A DNA stretch of 64,000 nt from Deltaproteobacteria bacterium (lineage in GTDB: Bacteria > Desulfobacterota > Desulfobacteria > Desulfobacterales > SpSt-501). Shown piece after piece: positions 42,129-51,299 of the stretch (positions are counted from its first letter, which is position 1; each line of letters opens with the position of its first letter). Under the pieces are notes generated by a model. The model worked only from the letters and a program-made list of their open reading frames with translations, did not search any database and was not told where the DNA came from. Both the position numbers and the translations under genes were made by a program. The stretch spans positions 1 to 64,000 of the forward strand of contig JACRCN010000001.1 of the NCBI GenBank assembly GCA_016219005.1. The letters are read 5' to 3'.

Positions 42129-42998
42129 ATGCCCGAACTGCCCGAAGTTGAAACAATCGCAAGGGATTTGAATGCGGCCGGTGTCGCCGGAAAGACTCTC
42201 ACGGGTGCCCGGGTCTACTGGGATCGCACGATCGCCGAGCCCTCCGTGACGGAATTCTGCCGCCTCATCAAAAAAAAGAAAATCGCCGCCGTCGGCCGGC
42301 GCGGAAAATTCCTGGTGATCGATTTTACCGGTGGCGGGCACATGCTCATGCATCTGCGCATGTCGGGCCGGCTCCACCTGGTCTCCTCCGGCGCGGAGCG
42401 GCTCCCGCACGAGCATGTGGTGTTTGCCTTTGAAGACGGCAGCGAGCTCAGGTTTCACGACACCCGCAAGTTCGGGCGGGTCTATCTCATGGCCGATGTC
42501 GAGCGCGTCCTCGGGCGGCTCGGGCCGGAACCGCTCGACCCGATGTTCACCCCCCGGGTTCTCTTCGAAGGGATGCGCAAGCGCAGCCGGCTGGTGAAGC
42601 CCCTGCTGCTGGACCAGGGTTTTGTGGCCGGCCTGGGGAACATTTACACCGACGAAGCCCTGTGGGAGGCGCGGATCCACCCCCGCCGGCTCTCGGACTC
42701 GCTCTCGCAAAAGGAAGCCGAGGCCCTTCACGCCGCGATCCGAAAGGTGCTTCGGCGCGGGATGAAAAACCTCGGTACCTCGCTGGGGACCGGCAAGGCC
42801 AATTTCTACTCTGTCGGCCGCCGTCGCGGCCGCAACCGGGACGCGCTCAAGGTGTTCCGCCGCACGGGGGAGCCCTGCGCGCGCTGTGCGGCGCCGGTCC
42901 AACGCATCATCGTCGGGCAGCGCAGCACGCACATATGTCCGAAGTGCCAAACGCTGAAAGGGTTCAAGGGGTCCAGGGATCGAGGTTCCGAGGGATGA
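42129..42998 (+). CDS. mutM: formamidopyrimidine-DNA glycosylase
   Basis: A 289-residue Fpg/MutM protein that excises 8-oxoguanine and FaPy lesions and nicks the abasic site. The catalytic N-terminal Pro-Glu is read in MPELPEVETIARDL, so the start must be 42129 and not the earlier in-frame codon at 42117. LDQGFVAGLGNIYTDEALW is the helix-two-turn-helix, and the zinc finger is CARC ... CPKCQ. After the zinc finger there is a 15-residue tail (TLKGFKGSRDRGSEG) coded by an 8-bp tandem array. The stop overlaps the next start (ATGA). Confidence 0.95.
   Translation: MPELPEVETIARDLNAAGVAGKTLTGARVYWDRTIAEPSVTEFCRLIKKKKIAAVGRRGKFLVIDFTGGGHMLMHLRMSGRLHLVSSGAERLPHEHVVFAFEDGSELRFHDTRKFGRVYLMADVERVLGRLGPEPLDPMFTPRVLFEGMRKRSRLVKPLLLDQGFVAGLGNIYTDEALWEARIHPRRLSDSLSQKEAEALHAAIRKVLRRGMKNLGTSLGTGKANFYSVGRRRGRNRDALKVFRRTGEPCARCAAPVQRIIVGQRSTHICPKCQTLKGFKGSRDRGSEG
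42960..42994 (+). repeat. 8-bp tandem array forming the end of mutM
   Basis: Four units, GGGTTCAA GGGGTCCA GGGATCGA GGTTCCGA, plus GGG. The 8-bp period shifts the reading frame each unit, so the encoded tail is not itself repetitive. It is the same unit type as the arrays at 16263 and 40641, but without an inverted partner nearby. Confidence 0.75.
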
Positions 42999-43663
42999 AA
43001 CCGCCCATGCAGGAACGGCGCAGAAAAGAAGCCCCGGCGGCATATGCACCGGACGGGTCCCATCTCAAGGTTGCCGCGGAATACTGGGAGTGCCTATCGG
43101 CCAGGGACCCGTTGCAGCTGGTCGCCATCACCCAGTTCCAGCTGACACCCGAAAACGGCCTGGTGTTCCGTTTCCTGAATCGAGATGTCCTCGTGGACCC
43201 GAAGGCTCGCTGCCTCCGGCTTTGGTGCGGCACGGGTTGGGAAAAAGTCGACGACCCCCTCCTTGAGCTGGCCACGGTGCTCTACCTCATCAACGTGAAG
43301 GATGTGTACCCGCTGGGCCGAGACATTGTCGGCCCGCGGGATCTGAAGGAGGGGCATTTCTTCCAGGGGCCCCACGAACTCAGGACCGCCCCGCTCGTCG
43401 AAAGGTTCGGCAGCGACGTGCAGGGATTACGCCAGGCGGCCGAGGCTCTCTGCGGCGAACCGGTCGACATGGCCGACGCCGCCTACCGGCTTAAACCGTT
43501 CCCGCGGGTTCATCTCTACTATCTGTTCTGGGCGGGAGATGAGGAGTTCCCGCCGCGCATGTCTGTCCTTTTCGAGCGCTCAATCGAAGAAACGCTTGCG
43601 GCGGACGCCATCTGGGGCCTGGTCAATCGGGTGTCGACGGCGCTGTTGACGAGCCGGGTATAA
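42995..43663 (+). CDS. DUF3786 domain protein
   Basis: A 222-residue soluble protein of the DUF3786 family, found mainly in anaerobic bacteria. Recognisable parts are LLELATVLYLINVKDVYPLG, LVERFGSDVQGLRQAAEAL and YLFWAGDEEFPPRMSVLFERS. Function unknown. It starts in an ATGA overlap with mutM; an ATG at 43007 would be an alternative. Co-translation with mutM may be coincidental. Confidence 0.75.
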   Translation: MKPPMQERRRKEAPAAYAPDGSHLKVAAEYWECLSARDPLQLVAITQFQLTPENGLVFRFLNRDVLVDPKARCLRLWCGTGWEKVDDPLLELATVLYLINVKDVYPLGRDIVGPRDLKEGHFFQGPHELRTAPLVERFGSDVQGLRQAAEALCGEPVDMADAAYRLKPFPRVHLYYLFWAGDEEFPPRMSVLFERSIEETLAADAIWGLVNRVSTALLTSRV

Positions 43664-43731
43664 TTACTCGGCTGTTTAGGCTGCGGACAGGCTTATTTTA
43701 TAGAGGCTCCAGTGGGTGTCGTTTTTCTCTT

Positions 43732-45096
43732 TTAACTGAAATTGATGATCCCCGTGTAAGTCCTGGGAGTAATCCTCAGCAATTCGTCTTTCACCGACCG
43801 CGAGACATCCAGAGACTCGATGAAAGCCCCAATGGTTTCGCGGGTCATTTTGGCGTGAGTGCGGGTGAGGCCCAGCAGCGCCTCGTAGGGCTTCGGGAAA
43901 CCTTCACGCCGCAGGATGGTCTGAATGCCCTCGGCCACCACGGCCCAGTTGTCTTCGAGGTCCGCCCGGATCGCCTGCTCGTTCAGAATCAGCTTGGCAA
44001 GCCCTTTCAGAAGGGACTTCAGGGCAATCAGAGTGTGCGCCAGCGGCACGCCGATGTTGCGGATGACCGTGGAGTCGGTCAGGTCCCGCTGCAGCCGCGA
44101 AATCGGGAGCTTGGCCGCGAGGTGCTCCAGCAGGGCGTTGGCGACTCCGAGGTTTCCCTCCGAGTTCTCGAAATCGATGGGATTGACCTTGTGGGGCATG
44201 GCGGATGAGCCCACCTCTCCGGATTTGATCTTCTGCTTGAAGTAGTCCATGGAGATGTAAGCCCAGATGTCCCGGTCGAGGTCGATCAGGATCGTGTTGA
44301 TCCGCCGCAGGTTGTCGCAGAAGGCCGCCAGGTTGTCGTAGTGCTCGATCTGGGTGGTCGTCCGTGAACGCGAAAGCCCCAGCACCCGGTTGACCAGATC
44401 GTCGGCGAACGCATTCCAGTCGATGTCCGGGTAGGACACGTGGTGGGCGTTGAGATTGCCGGTGGCGCCGCCGAACTTTGCCGAGAAAGGGATCCGCTTG
44501 AGTTGTTCCATCTGAACGTTTAGCCGTTCGACGAAAACGTGGATCTCTTTTCCCAGGCTGGTGGGGGATGCCGGCTGGCCGTGGGTCCGGGCGAGCATAA
44601 CGACCGGTTTCCACTCCCGGGCCTTGGCGCCCAGCAGGGCGACCGCCTCATCGAGCGCCGGCTGCATGACATCACGCCAGGCCTCCTTGAGCGACAGCGG
44701 CACCGCCGTGTTATTGATGTCCTGGGAGGTGAGCCCGAAGTGGATGAACTCCTTGAACGCCTGCAGCCCGAGTTCATCGAACCTTTCCTTCAGCCGGTAT
44801 TCCACCGCCTTGACGTCATGGTTGGTGATCTTTTCGATGTCCTTGATCCGTCGGGCATCCTCCGTCGTAAAATTCCGGTACAGGTCCCGCAGCGTCTCGA
44901 CCTTTCCTGGGTCGAAGCGCTTGAGTGGCGGCAGCGGCAGCCGGCAGAGCGCAATGAAATATTCCACCTCCACCCGCATCCGGTATTGGTGGAGCGCGCC
45001 TTCTGAAAAATAACCGCCCAGCGGTGCGGTGATCCGGCGGTAGCGGCCGTCCACCGGGGAAATGGCCTCAAGCGCTGTCATGGGCATGGGTCTCAT
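43732..45096 (-). CDS. purB: adenylosuccinate lyase
   Basis: A 454-residue enzyme of the E. coli-type PurB group (456 residues). It has the fumarase/aspartase-superfamily signature GSSAMPHKVNPIDFENSEGN, the catalytic His region ARTHGQPASPT and TSQDINNTAVP. It acts twice in purine synthesis, releasing fumarate from SAICAR and from adenylosuccinate. Two other late purine genes lie about 9 kb away at 53.5-55.7 kb. The ATG at 45096 is used; further in-frame ATG codons at 45087 and 45081 are possible. Confidence 0.95.
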   Translation of the reverse strand: MRPMPMTALEAISPVDGRYRRITAPLGGYFSEGALHQYRMRVEVEYFIALCRLPLPPLKRFDPGKVETLRDLYRNFTTEDARRIKDIEKITNHDVKAVEYRLKERFDELGLQAFKEFIHFGLTSQDINNTAVPLSLKEAWRDVMQPALDEAVALLGAKAREWKPVVMLARTHGQPASPTSLGKEIHVFVERLNVQMEQLKRIPFSAKFGGATGNLNAHHVSYPDIDWNAFADDLVNRVLGLSRSRTTTQIEHYDNLAAFCDNLRRINTILIDLDRDIWAYISMDYFKQKIKSGEVGSSAMPHKVNPIDFENSEGNLGVANALLEHLAAKLPISRLQRDLTDSTVIRNIGVPLAHTLIALKSLLKGLAKLILNEQAIRADLEDNWAVVAEGIQTILRREGFPKPYEALLGLTRTHAKMTRETIGAFIESLDVSRSVKDELLRITPRTYTGIINFS

Positions 45097-45139
45097 CCAG
45101 TCCGATGAAGGTTTGCAATATAGGCATCAAACGTTTCGG

Positions 45140-45168
45140 AGTATAAAGAAGGGTTGCAGCAGAGTCAA
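45140..45168 (-). promoter_or_regulatory. sigma-70 promoter for purB
   Basis: On the minus strand TTGACT (45168-45163) and TATACT (45145-45140) are 17 bases apart, about 44 bases before the purB ATG. This is one of the strongest promoter matches in the window. Confidence 0.7.
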
Positions 45169-45250
45169 GAAACCAGGGAGTGAAAGCAAGGAAAGGCGAG
45201 GATTTTCCCCCCAATCCCCGCGTGAGGCACCCAACCCACACAACAGACTC

Positions 45251-45394
45251 GAAGCCATCTCAAAAATAGCGGGCCACAGGCGAGGGCAAGGCGCAGGCCG
45301 ATGAAAAAGTGCCTCAACCGCGCCAGGTGGTGAGCATTTTTCAGAGGAGGGCCACGCCGCCATCGACTGTCAGCTGCATTTTTTAGACAGCTTC
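45251..45394 (+). repeat. TIR element family B, copy 1
   Basis: A 144-bp element ending in imperfect inverted repeats: GAAGCCATCTCAAAAATAGC on the left and, on the minus strand at the right, GAAGCTGTCTAAAAAATGC. It matches 53380-53523 over its whole length in the same orientation, with GAGGGCAAGGCGCA.GCCGA and GTGAGCATTTTTCAGAGG in common. It lies between the purB promoter and the 3' end of the sigma-54 regulator. Non-coding, MITE-like. Confidence 0.85.
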
Positions 45395-45407
45395 CCGGTC
45401 GGTTCCT

Positions 45408-46469
45408 TCAGGCCAGCTCCGGCGGGGGCACGATCGCAAGCTCCTCGATCTTCTGCAGCAGGGTCTTGTAGCTCACATTCAGGATGCGGGATGCCTTGCT
45501 GCGGTTCCAGCCCGTCTTGATGAGAACGAAGCTGATCAGCTCCCGCTCGACTTGGTTCGTGGCCTTTTTGCGGATCTTTTTCAGGGCGAGATCAGAAAGA
45601 TCGACGGCACCGCCGTCCGCCGCCAGCATTCTCATCAGGCTTGACGATCCGCCGCCGCGAGCGGGGCCGTGGGCAGCGGCAGGGCTGATGGCCGCGGCCA
45701 TCAGCATTCCGTCGAGGGTCTCCTCGCCCTCGCCGAGCACGATGATCCGCTGCAGGACATTCTGAAGCTCACGCACGTTTCCGGGCCAGGGATAGGCCAC
45801 CATCTTGGCGAGGGCCTCCGGGCTCAGCACCGACGCGTGGGTCTCGTTGAATTGCTGAGCGTATTTCTTTATGTAGTAGTCGATGAGAAGCGGAACGTCT
45901 TCCGGCCGGGTGCGGAGCGGCGCGACGGAGATCCGGATGGTGCTCAGCCGATAATAGAGATCGTTCCTGAAACGGCCTCGTTCAACATCCTGCTCCAGGT
46001 CGCGATTGGTGGCGGTGATGACCCAGACGTCCGTCTGGATCGGTTTTTCCGACCCCAGGGGCGTAAAATCCCCACCCTGGAGCACATGCAGCAGCTTGGA
46101 CTGGAGCGGCAGCGACATGTCCCCGATCTCGTCGAGGAACAGCACGCCGCCGTTGGCCTGCTCGAACTTGCCCCGCCGCGTGCGGATGGCGCCGGTGAAG
46201 GCGCCCCGCTCGTAGCCGAACATTTCGCTCTCGAGCAGGGCATCGGGCAGGGCGGCACAATTCACCTTGATGAAGGGTTGCCCCAACCGGTTCGAGCGCT
46301 GGTAGAGATTCGAAACTACCAGCTCTTTACCCACGCCGGTTTCTCCGCAGACAATCACGTTGAAGCCGGTCTCGGCAACCCGCCCGATGAGTTCCCGTAT
46401 TCTTCGAATGTTCTGGCTGACGCCGACAAGTTCGTAATTTGCATTGCGAGAGTCCATACACTGCCCCAT
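45408..46469 (-). CDS. sigma-54-dependent activator without receiver domain
   Basis: A 353-residue enhancer-binding protein. The AAA+ domain has CGETGVGKELV (Walker A), GAFTGA and GVLFLDEIGDM (Walker B), and the C-terminal Fis-type helix-turn-helix ends WNRSKASRILNVSYKTLLQKI. There is no N-terminal sensory domain (only ~12 residues precede the AAA+ core), so its control must come from another protein or from its own expression. Its neighbours do not reveal a target. Met5 (46457) is an alternative start. Confidence 0.88.
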   Translation of the reverse strand: MGQCMDSRNANYELVGVSQNIRRIRELIGRVAETGFNVIVCGETGVGKELVVSNLYQRSNRLGQPFIKVNCAALPDALLESEMFGYERGAFTGAIRTRRGKFEQANGGVLFLDEIGDMSLPLQSKLLHVLQGGDFTPLGSEKPIQTDVWVITATNRDLEQDVERGRFRNDLYYRLSTIRISVAPLRTRPEDVPLLIDYYIKKYAQQFNETHASVLSPEALAKMVAYPWPGNVRELQNVLQRIIVLGEGEETLDGMLMAAAISPAAAHGPARGGGSSSLMRMLAADGGAVDLSDLALKKIRKKATNQVERELISFVLIKTGWNRSKASRILNVSYKTLLQKIEELAIVPPPELA

Positions 46470-46686
46470 AGCAAAATTCGTGCAAATGGAAGCAGTTTTA
46501 CATTGATTGTTAAATCTCGTTCAAATTCATGCAGTTAAGTTAATCATGCCGCAGCTCAACGGGATTGGCGGTAGCTACTGTGAATTCTTATGCCCTGGGT
46601 TGGAGAAATTAGTTCACAACGCAATCGCAAGGGAGTCGGGTGGTGCAGGCAGGCGTGATGGATGGGACGGGTTTGTCACTTTCATT

Positions 46687-48879
46687 TCAGGAGGTAAGCT
46701 GACGCAACCGCTCACACAGCCGCGTGAATCGCCGCTCCGTGCGGGCGCTCTTGACACCCATGGCCAGCGCGCGCCGGGTGCCGACCAGGACGGCCAGGCG
46801 CCGCGCGCGCGTGACCGCCGTGTAGATGAGGTTGCGCTGCAGCAAAATGTAATGCTGGGTGAGAACGGGGAAGATCACGGCCGGATACTCCGAGCCCTGG
46901 GCCTTGTGCACGGAGACCGCGTAGGCGTGCACGATCTCGTCCAGGTCGGAGAAATCGTACGCCACCGCGCGGCCGTCGAATACGACGGTGAACTCCCTGG
47001 CCTCGGCGGACAGAGCGGTGATCCGGCCGATGTCTCCGTTGAAGACTTCCTTGTCGTAATTGTTGCGGGTCTGCATGACCTTGTCGCCGACCCGGTAGAA
47101 CAGCTCGCCCCTGGCGACACCGCCCTCGCCGGGGTTCAAGGCTTCCTGCAGCTTCCGGTTGAGGTGGGTGGTGCCGACAACCCCCTTATGCATGGGGGTC
47201 AGGACCTGGATTTCGTTCAGCGGGTCCAGGCCGAATCCTTTCGGGATACGCTTCAAAACGAGCGCGATGATGGTGTCGAGGACATGCTCCGGGTCCTCCC
47301 GCTCGATGAAAAAGAAATCCTGGCCGGGTTCATCGGCTCCGGCCGCGTCCGTGAGGGGGACGATTCCCTCATTGATCTTGTGGGCGTTGACGATGATCTG
47401 GCTCCGGCTGGCCTGGCGGAAGATCTGGGTCAGACGCACCACCGGCACCGCTCCGGACTCGATGACGTCTCCCAGGACATTGCCCGCACCGACAGAGGGC
47501 AGCTGGTTCACGTCGCCGACCAGGATGAAGGCGGTCGTGAGCGGCACCGCCTTGAGCAGGTGGTGCATGAGCACGGTGTCGATCATCGAAGCCTCGTCCA
47601 CGATGAGCGCATCGCAGTCCAGCGGGTTTTCTTCGTTCCGCTGGAACCCGCCCTTCTGGAAATTGTATTCGAGCATGCGGTGAATGGTTTTGGCCTCGCG
47701 GCCGGTGGCCTCGCTCATGCGCTTGGCGGCTCGGCCGGTGGGTGCGGCCAGCAGTACCCGCGCTGCGGCCCGACCAAGAATTCTAAGGATGGAATTGACG
47801 GTGGTGGTCTTGCCGGTGCCAGGCCCGCCGGTGATGACCATGACCTTGCGGGTGATGGCGGCCCGCACGGCCTCCACCTGGTTTTCGGAGAGCGTGATGG
47901 CAAGCCCCTGCTGGACCCAGGCCAGCGCCGGGTCGGCCTCCACGACCGGCTGCGCCCGCGGCACCTCGAGCAGCGCCTTCAACTTGCGCGCGATGGCGGT
48001 CTCGCAGCGGTGAAAGGTTGTCAGATACACCGGTCGGGAGACGTCCTCGGCTCCCGCGGCTCCCGGCGGAAGGCCCTCGATGATGATGAGCTGTTCGGCG
48101 GCCAGCGTTTTCAGCGATTGGACGATCAGCGCCTGTTCCACCGCCAGTGCCTCCCGGGCCCGGTCGATCAGGGCCGCTTCCGGGAAATACACGTGGCCGG
48201 CGTCGGCCAGCCGGTTCAGGACATACAGAACCCCGGCCGCCACCCGCATCGGGGCATCCCGGGGGATGCCGATCTTTTCGGCGATGCGGTCCGCCGTGAT
48301 GAACCCGATCCCGGCAATGTCCGTGGCGAGGCGATAGGGGTTTTCCCGCACCACGGCTACAGCGCGGTTGCCGTAGTGTCTGAATATCTTGACGGCATAG
48401 CCCGTGCCGACTCCGTGGCTTTGCAGAAACAGCATGACATCCCGGATCTCGCGCTGAGCCCTCCAGGCGTCGGCGACCATCGCGATGCGCTTTTCGCCGA
48501 TGCCCGGCACCTCGGCCAGGCGATCCCTATGGTGCTCGATGACCTCCAGGGTGTCCTGGCCGAAGCGGTCCACGATGCGGCCGGCCATCACCGGCCCCAG
48601 CCCCTTGATGAGACCCGAGCCCAGGTATTTGCGGATCCCGTGTACCGTGGCCGGGACCTTCGTGGTGAACCGGTCGACCTTGAACTGCTCCCCAAACCGC
48701 GGATGCTGGGTCCACTCGCCGTCCATGTCCAGAAGCTCGCCGGGGACGGGTGCCAGAAGGTTGCCGACCACAGTCACCAGGTCGCCCCGGCCGGCCACCC
48801 GCACCTTGGCAATGGTGAACCCGGTTTCCTCATTGGTGAATGTAACGTTCTCGATCTGCCCGGAGATGCGAGTCGGCAT
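46687..48879 (-). CDS. recD2: ATP-dependent DNA helicase RecD2
   Basis: A 730-residue superfamily 1B 5'-3' helicase of the RecD2 type (RecD-like with a long N-terminal region). It opens RISGQIENVTFTNEETGFTI, has helix-hairpin-helix segments (LIKGLGPVMAGRIVDRFG), Walker A ITGGPGTGKTTTV, Walker B LIVDEASMID, the motif VGDVNQLPSVGAGNVL and a C-terminal YAVSVHKAQGSEYPAVI. The start was set at 48879, where the family sequence begins. It acts in DNA repair without RecBC. Confidence 0.94.
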   Translation of the reverse strand: MPTRISGQIENVTFTNEETGFTIAKVRVAGRGDLVTVVGNLLAPVPGELLDMDGEWTQHPRFGEQFKVDRFTTKVPATVHGIRKYLGSGLIKGLGPVMAGRIVDRFGQDTLEVIEHHRDRLAEVPGIGEKRIAMVADAWRAQREIRDVMLFLQSHGVGTGYAVKIFRHYGNRAVAVVRENPYRLATDIAGIGFITADRIAEKIGIPRDAPMRVAAGVLYVLNRLADAGHVYFPEAALIDRAREALAVEQALIVQSLKTLAAEQLIIIEGLPPGAAGAEDVSRPVYLTTFHRCETAIARKLKALLEVPRAQPVVEADPALAWVQQGLAITLSENQVEAVRAAITRKVMVITGGPGTGKTTTVNSILRILGRAAARVLLAAPTGRAAKRMSEATGREAKTIHRMLEYNFQKGGFQRNEENPLDCDALIVDEASMIDTVLMHHLLKAVPLTTAFILVGDVNQLPSVGAGNVLGDVIESGAVPVVRLTQIFRQASRSQIIVNAHKINEGIVPLTDAAGADEPGQDFFFIEREDPEHVLDTIIALVLKRIPKGFGLDPLNEIQVLTPMHKGVVGTTHLNRKLQEALNPGEGGVARGELFYRVGDKVMQTRNNYDKEVFNGDIGRITALSAEAREFTVVFDGRAVAYDFSDLDEIVHAYAVSVHKAQGSEYPAVIFPVLTQHYILLQRNLIYTAVTRARRLAVLVGTRRALAMGVKSARTERRFTRLCERLRQLTS

Positions 48880-48881
48880 GC

Positions 48882-49292
48882 TTACACCCAGTCCGGCAGA
48901 CGAACGTCTGCCAGGGGCTGCGCATCCGGGATGAAACACTTGATGTCGATCACCGGAGAGCCGTCCCGCGCGTCGATGGCATCGACCGCTATGCGGTTGC
49001 CCTCGATCCCGAGGATGCGGCAGCGCGTGAGCCCGATGAGATTGGGCCGCATCGGTGAGTGCGTCGCAAAAACACCTGTCAACGGGTTGGACGGGTCGTG
49101 GCGGGGGTGCACCTGCCGGGTACGGCGATGCTCGGCCCTGTCGTTTTCGTGAAACCAGAAAAGCACGTGGATGTGGGAAAACCCCTCGAGCCCGAGCATG
49201 GCCTCAAGGTACTCTGCGAAGATCTCGATGCACACCGCTTCGTCTTTTTTTCGAATCAGCCCCACCGGGTAAATCGTGTACTTGTCAGCCAT
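48882..49292 (-). CDS. TrmO/TsaA-type tRNA methyltransferase
   Basis: A 136-residue single-domain protein of the TsaA/TrmO (beta-barrel SAM-binding) family. It begins with YTIYPVGLIRKKDEAVCIEI; GLEGFSHIHVLFWFHEND and GVFATHSPMRPNLIGLT are the family signatures. TrmO methylates t6A37 in tRNA-Thr with SAM. This protein has only the N-terminal barrel, shorter than E. coli TrmO (~235 residues), as in many anaerobes. It ends 2 bases before recD2 and is probably co-transcribed. Confidence 0.85.
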   Translation of the reverse strand: MADKYTIYPVGLIRKKDEAVCIEIFAEYLEAMLGLEGFSHIHVLFWFHENDRAEHRRTRQVHPRHDPSNPLTGVFATHSPMRPNLIGLTRCRILGIEGNRIAVDAIDARDGSPVIDIKCFIPDAQPLADVRLPDWV

Positions 49293-49343
49293 CGTTCCTA
49301 AGACGCCATTTTGAGGTTTGGAAGAAACGAATCGGGCTCTGCG

Positions 49344-51299
49344 CTAATCCTCCTGAAGTTCCTTGATGTTCGCGTAGAAGTCAAGCACTTCCGGGTTCCC
49401 CAGGGCGTCCTTGTTCACCACGGGCTCACCGTCGATGACCTTCTTGACGGCCATCTCCACCTTTTTCATGTTGAGCGTGTAAGGGATGCCGGGCACGGCA
49501 ATGATCTTGGCCGGCACGTGCCGCGGGGAGGCCAGGTTGCGGATGGTGTCGCGGATCTTTCGCCGGAGGGCTTCCGTCAGCTGCTCGCCCTCGGGCAGCT
49601 TGACGAACAGGATAACCCGCACGTCGTTTTTCCAGCTCTGTCCGATGACCAGGCTGTCGGCGATCTCCGGCATCAGAGCCAGGATGCTGTAGATCTCGGC
49701 CGTGCCGATGCGCACGCCTCCCGGGTTGAGCGTCGCGTCGGAGCGCCCGTAGATCACAACACCTCCACGCTCATTAATGGTGATGAAATCGCCATGCCGC
49801 CAGACATTGGGGTACACGTAAAAATACGCGCCGCGATACTTTTTCCCTTCGGGGTCATCCCAGAAGTAGATGGGCATGGAGGGGAAGGGTTTGCAGCACA
49901 CCAGTTCGCCATGCTGGTTGATCACCGATCGACCCTCGGCATCGAAGGCGTGCACATCCATGGCCAGGCCGCGGCACTGGAGCTCCCCGGCATACACGGG
50001 GCCCATGGGGTTGCCGAGGGCGAAGCAGCCGTTGAGATCGGTCCCGCCGGAGATCGAGGCCAGCTGAAGATCCGATTTGACTTCACGGTAGATGAACTCG
50101 AACCCCTCGACCGAGAGCGGGGAGCCGGTGGAGAGCACGGCTCGCAGCGGTTTCAAATCATACTGCCGGCCGGGCTTGACCCCGGAGTTCATGAGGGCCG
50201 TGATGTAGCCCGCGCTGGTGCCGAAAACCGTGATCTTTTCATCCTGGGCCATTTCCCACAGCGCGCCGGCGTGGGGATGGAAGGGGTTGCCGTCAAAGAG
50301 CACCAGGGTTGCACCCACCGCCAGCGAACTCGTCAACCAGTTCCACATCATCCAACCGCAGGTGGTGAAATAAAAAAGGGTGTCGGCGCGGGTGAGGTTG
50401 GTGTGAAGCATCAACTCCTTCAGGTGGTGGACAAGGATGCCGCCCGCGCTCTGCACCATGCACTTCGGCAGACCCGTGGTGCCGGAGGAGTACATGATGT
50501 AGAGCGGATGCTCGAAGGGGAGTTGCTCGAACCGGATCTGGAGCCCGGCTTCCTTGGCCCGAAAATCCTCCCAGTGCACGGCGTTCGGAAGTCCCCGGAT
50601 GTCGGGCGCCGGTTCGGTGTAGGGCACCACCACCACCCGTTCGATCGAACGCAGTTCCTTGAGGATGCTCGCCATGCGCTCGAGCGAGTCGATCTTCTTG
50701 CCCTTGAAAAAATAACCGTCGGCGGTGAAGATCACCCGCGGCTGGATCTGGCCGAACCGGTCGAGCACCCCCTTGATGCCGAAGTCCGGCGAGCAGGAAG
50801 ACCAAATGGCGCCGATGCTCGCGGCGGCCAGCATGGCGATAATCGCTTGGGGCATGTTGGGAATAAACCCCACCACGCGATCCCCGGGCTTGATTCCCAG
50901 GGCGCGCAGGGATTTGGCGACACGTGCCACCTCGTCGTAAAGATGGGCGTAGGTGATCCTCACCGAAGACTGCCCTTCCCCCTTGAAGATGAGAGCCGTC
51001 TGGCCGTCCCGGTGGCGCAGGAGGTTTTCGGCGAAATTCAGATGCGCTCCTGAAAACCAGCGGGCCCCGGGCATCTTGCCGATGTCGTCCACAACCTGGT
51101 CATAGGGTTTGGAATGGATGATGTCCGCGAATTCCCACAGGGATGCCCAGAAGTCGGGGATGTTCCGCACGGACCACGCATAAAGAGGCGCGTACTGGGT
51201 GAATTTCTGGTTGTACTTCGCGTTGATGAGCTGCATGAAACGGTGCATGTTGGACTGCCTGATGCTCTCATCGGAAGGTTTCCACAACATCTCGGCCAT
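49344..51299 (-). CDS. acetoacetyl-CoA synthetase
   Basis: A 651-residue acyl-adenylate-forming enzyme. The AMP-binding P-loop is MYSSGTTGLPK, with SISGGTDLNGCF, YGRSDATLNPGGVRIG and the catalytic Lys near the C-terminus in YTLNMKKVEMAVKKVIDG. Length and N-terminus (FMQLINAKYNQKFTQYAPLY) match the acetoacetyl-CoA synthetase subfamily. It converts acetoacetate, ATP and CoA into acetoacetyl-CoA. The start at 51299 has GGGAGGA eight bases upstream; the 7-codon extension is unnecessary. Confidence 0.9.
   Translation of the reverse strand: MAEMLWKPSDESIRQSNMHRFMQLINAKYNQKFTQYAPLYAWSVRNIPDFWASLWEFADIIHSKPYDQVVDDIGKMPGARWFSGAHLNFAENLLRHRDGQTALIFKGEGQSSVRITYAHLYDEVARVAKSLRALGIKPGDRVVGFIPNMPQAIIAMLAAASIGAIWSSCSPDFGIKGVLDRFGQIQPRVIFTADGYFFKGKKIDSLERMASILKELRSIERVVVVPYTEPAPDIRGLPNAVHWEDFRAKEAGLQIRFEQLPFEHPLYIMYSSGTTGLPKCMVQSAGGILVHHLKELMLHTNLTRADTLFYFTTCGWMMWNWLTSSLAVGATLVLFDGNPFHPHAGALWEMAQDEKITVFGTSAGYITALMNSGVKPGRQYDLKPLRAVLSTGSPLSVEGFEFIYREVKSDLQLASISGGTDLNGCFALGNPMGPVYAGELQCRGLAMDVHAFDAEGRSVINQHGELVCCKPFPSMPIYFWDDPEGKKYRGAYFYVYPNVWRHGDFITINERGGVVIYGRSDATLNPGGVRIGTAEIYSILALMPEIADSLVIGQSWKNDVRVILFVKLPEGEQLTEALRRKIRDTIRNLASPRHVPAKIIAVPGIPYTLNMKKVEMAVKKVIDGEPVVNKDALGNPEVLDFYANIKELQED

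Noticed and set aside
46470-46487. sigma-54-like sequence TTGCACGAATTTTGCT on the minus strand before the second sigma-54 regulator
   Set aside because: It has TG in place of the -24 GG, and the transcription start it predicts would fall at the start codon, leaving no leader.
46507-49152. 881-codon open frame on the plus strand
   Set aside because: It lies antisense to recD2, which has complete helicase motifs; long antisense frames are common at this GC content and the translation has no domain character.
49311-51053. 580-codon open frame on the plus strand
   Set aside because: Antisense to the acetoacetyl-CoA synthetase gene, whose motifs are intact; the frame is His/Gly/Asp-rich shadow sequence.
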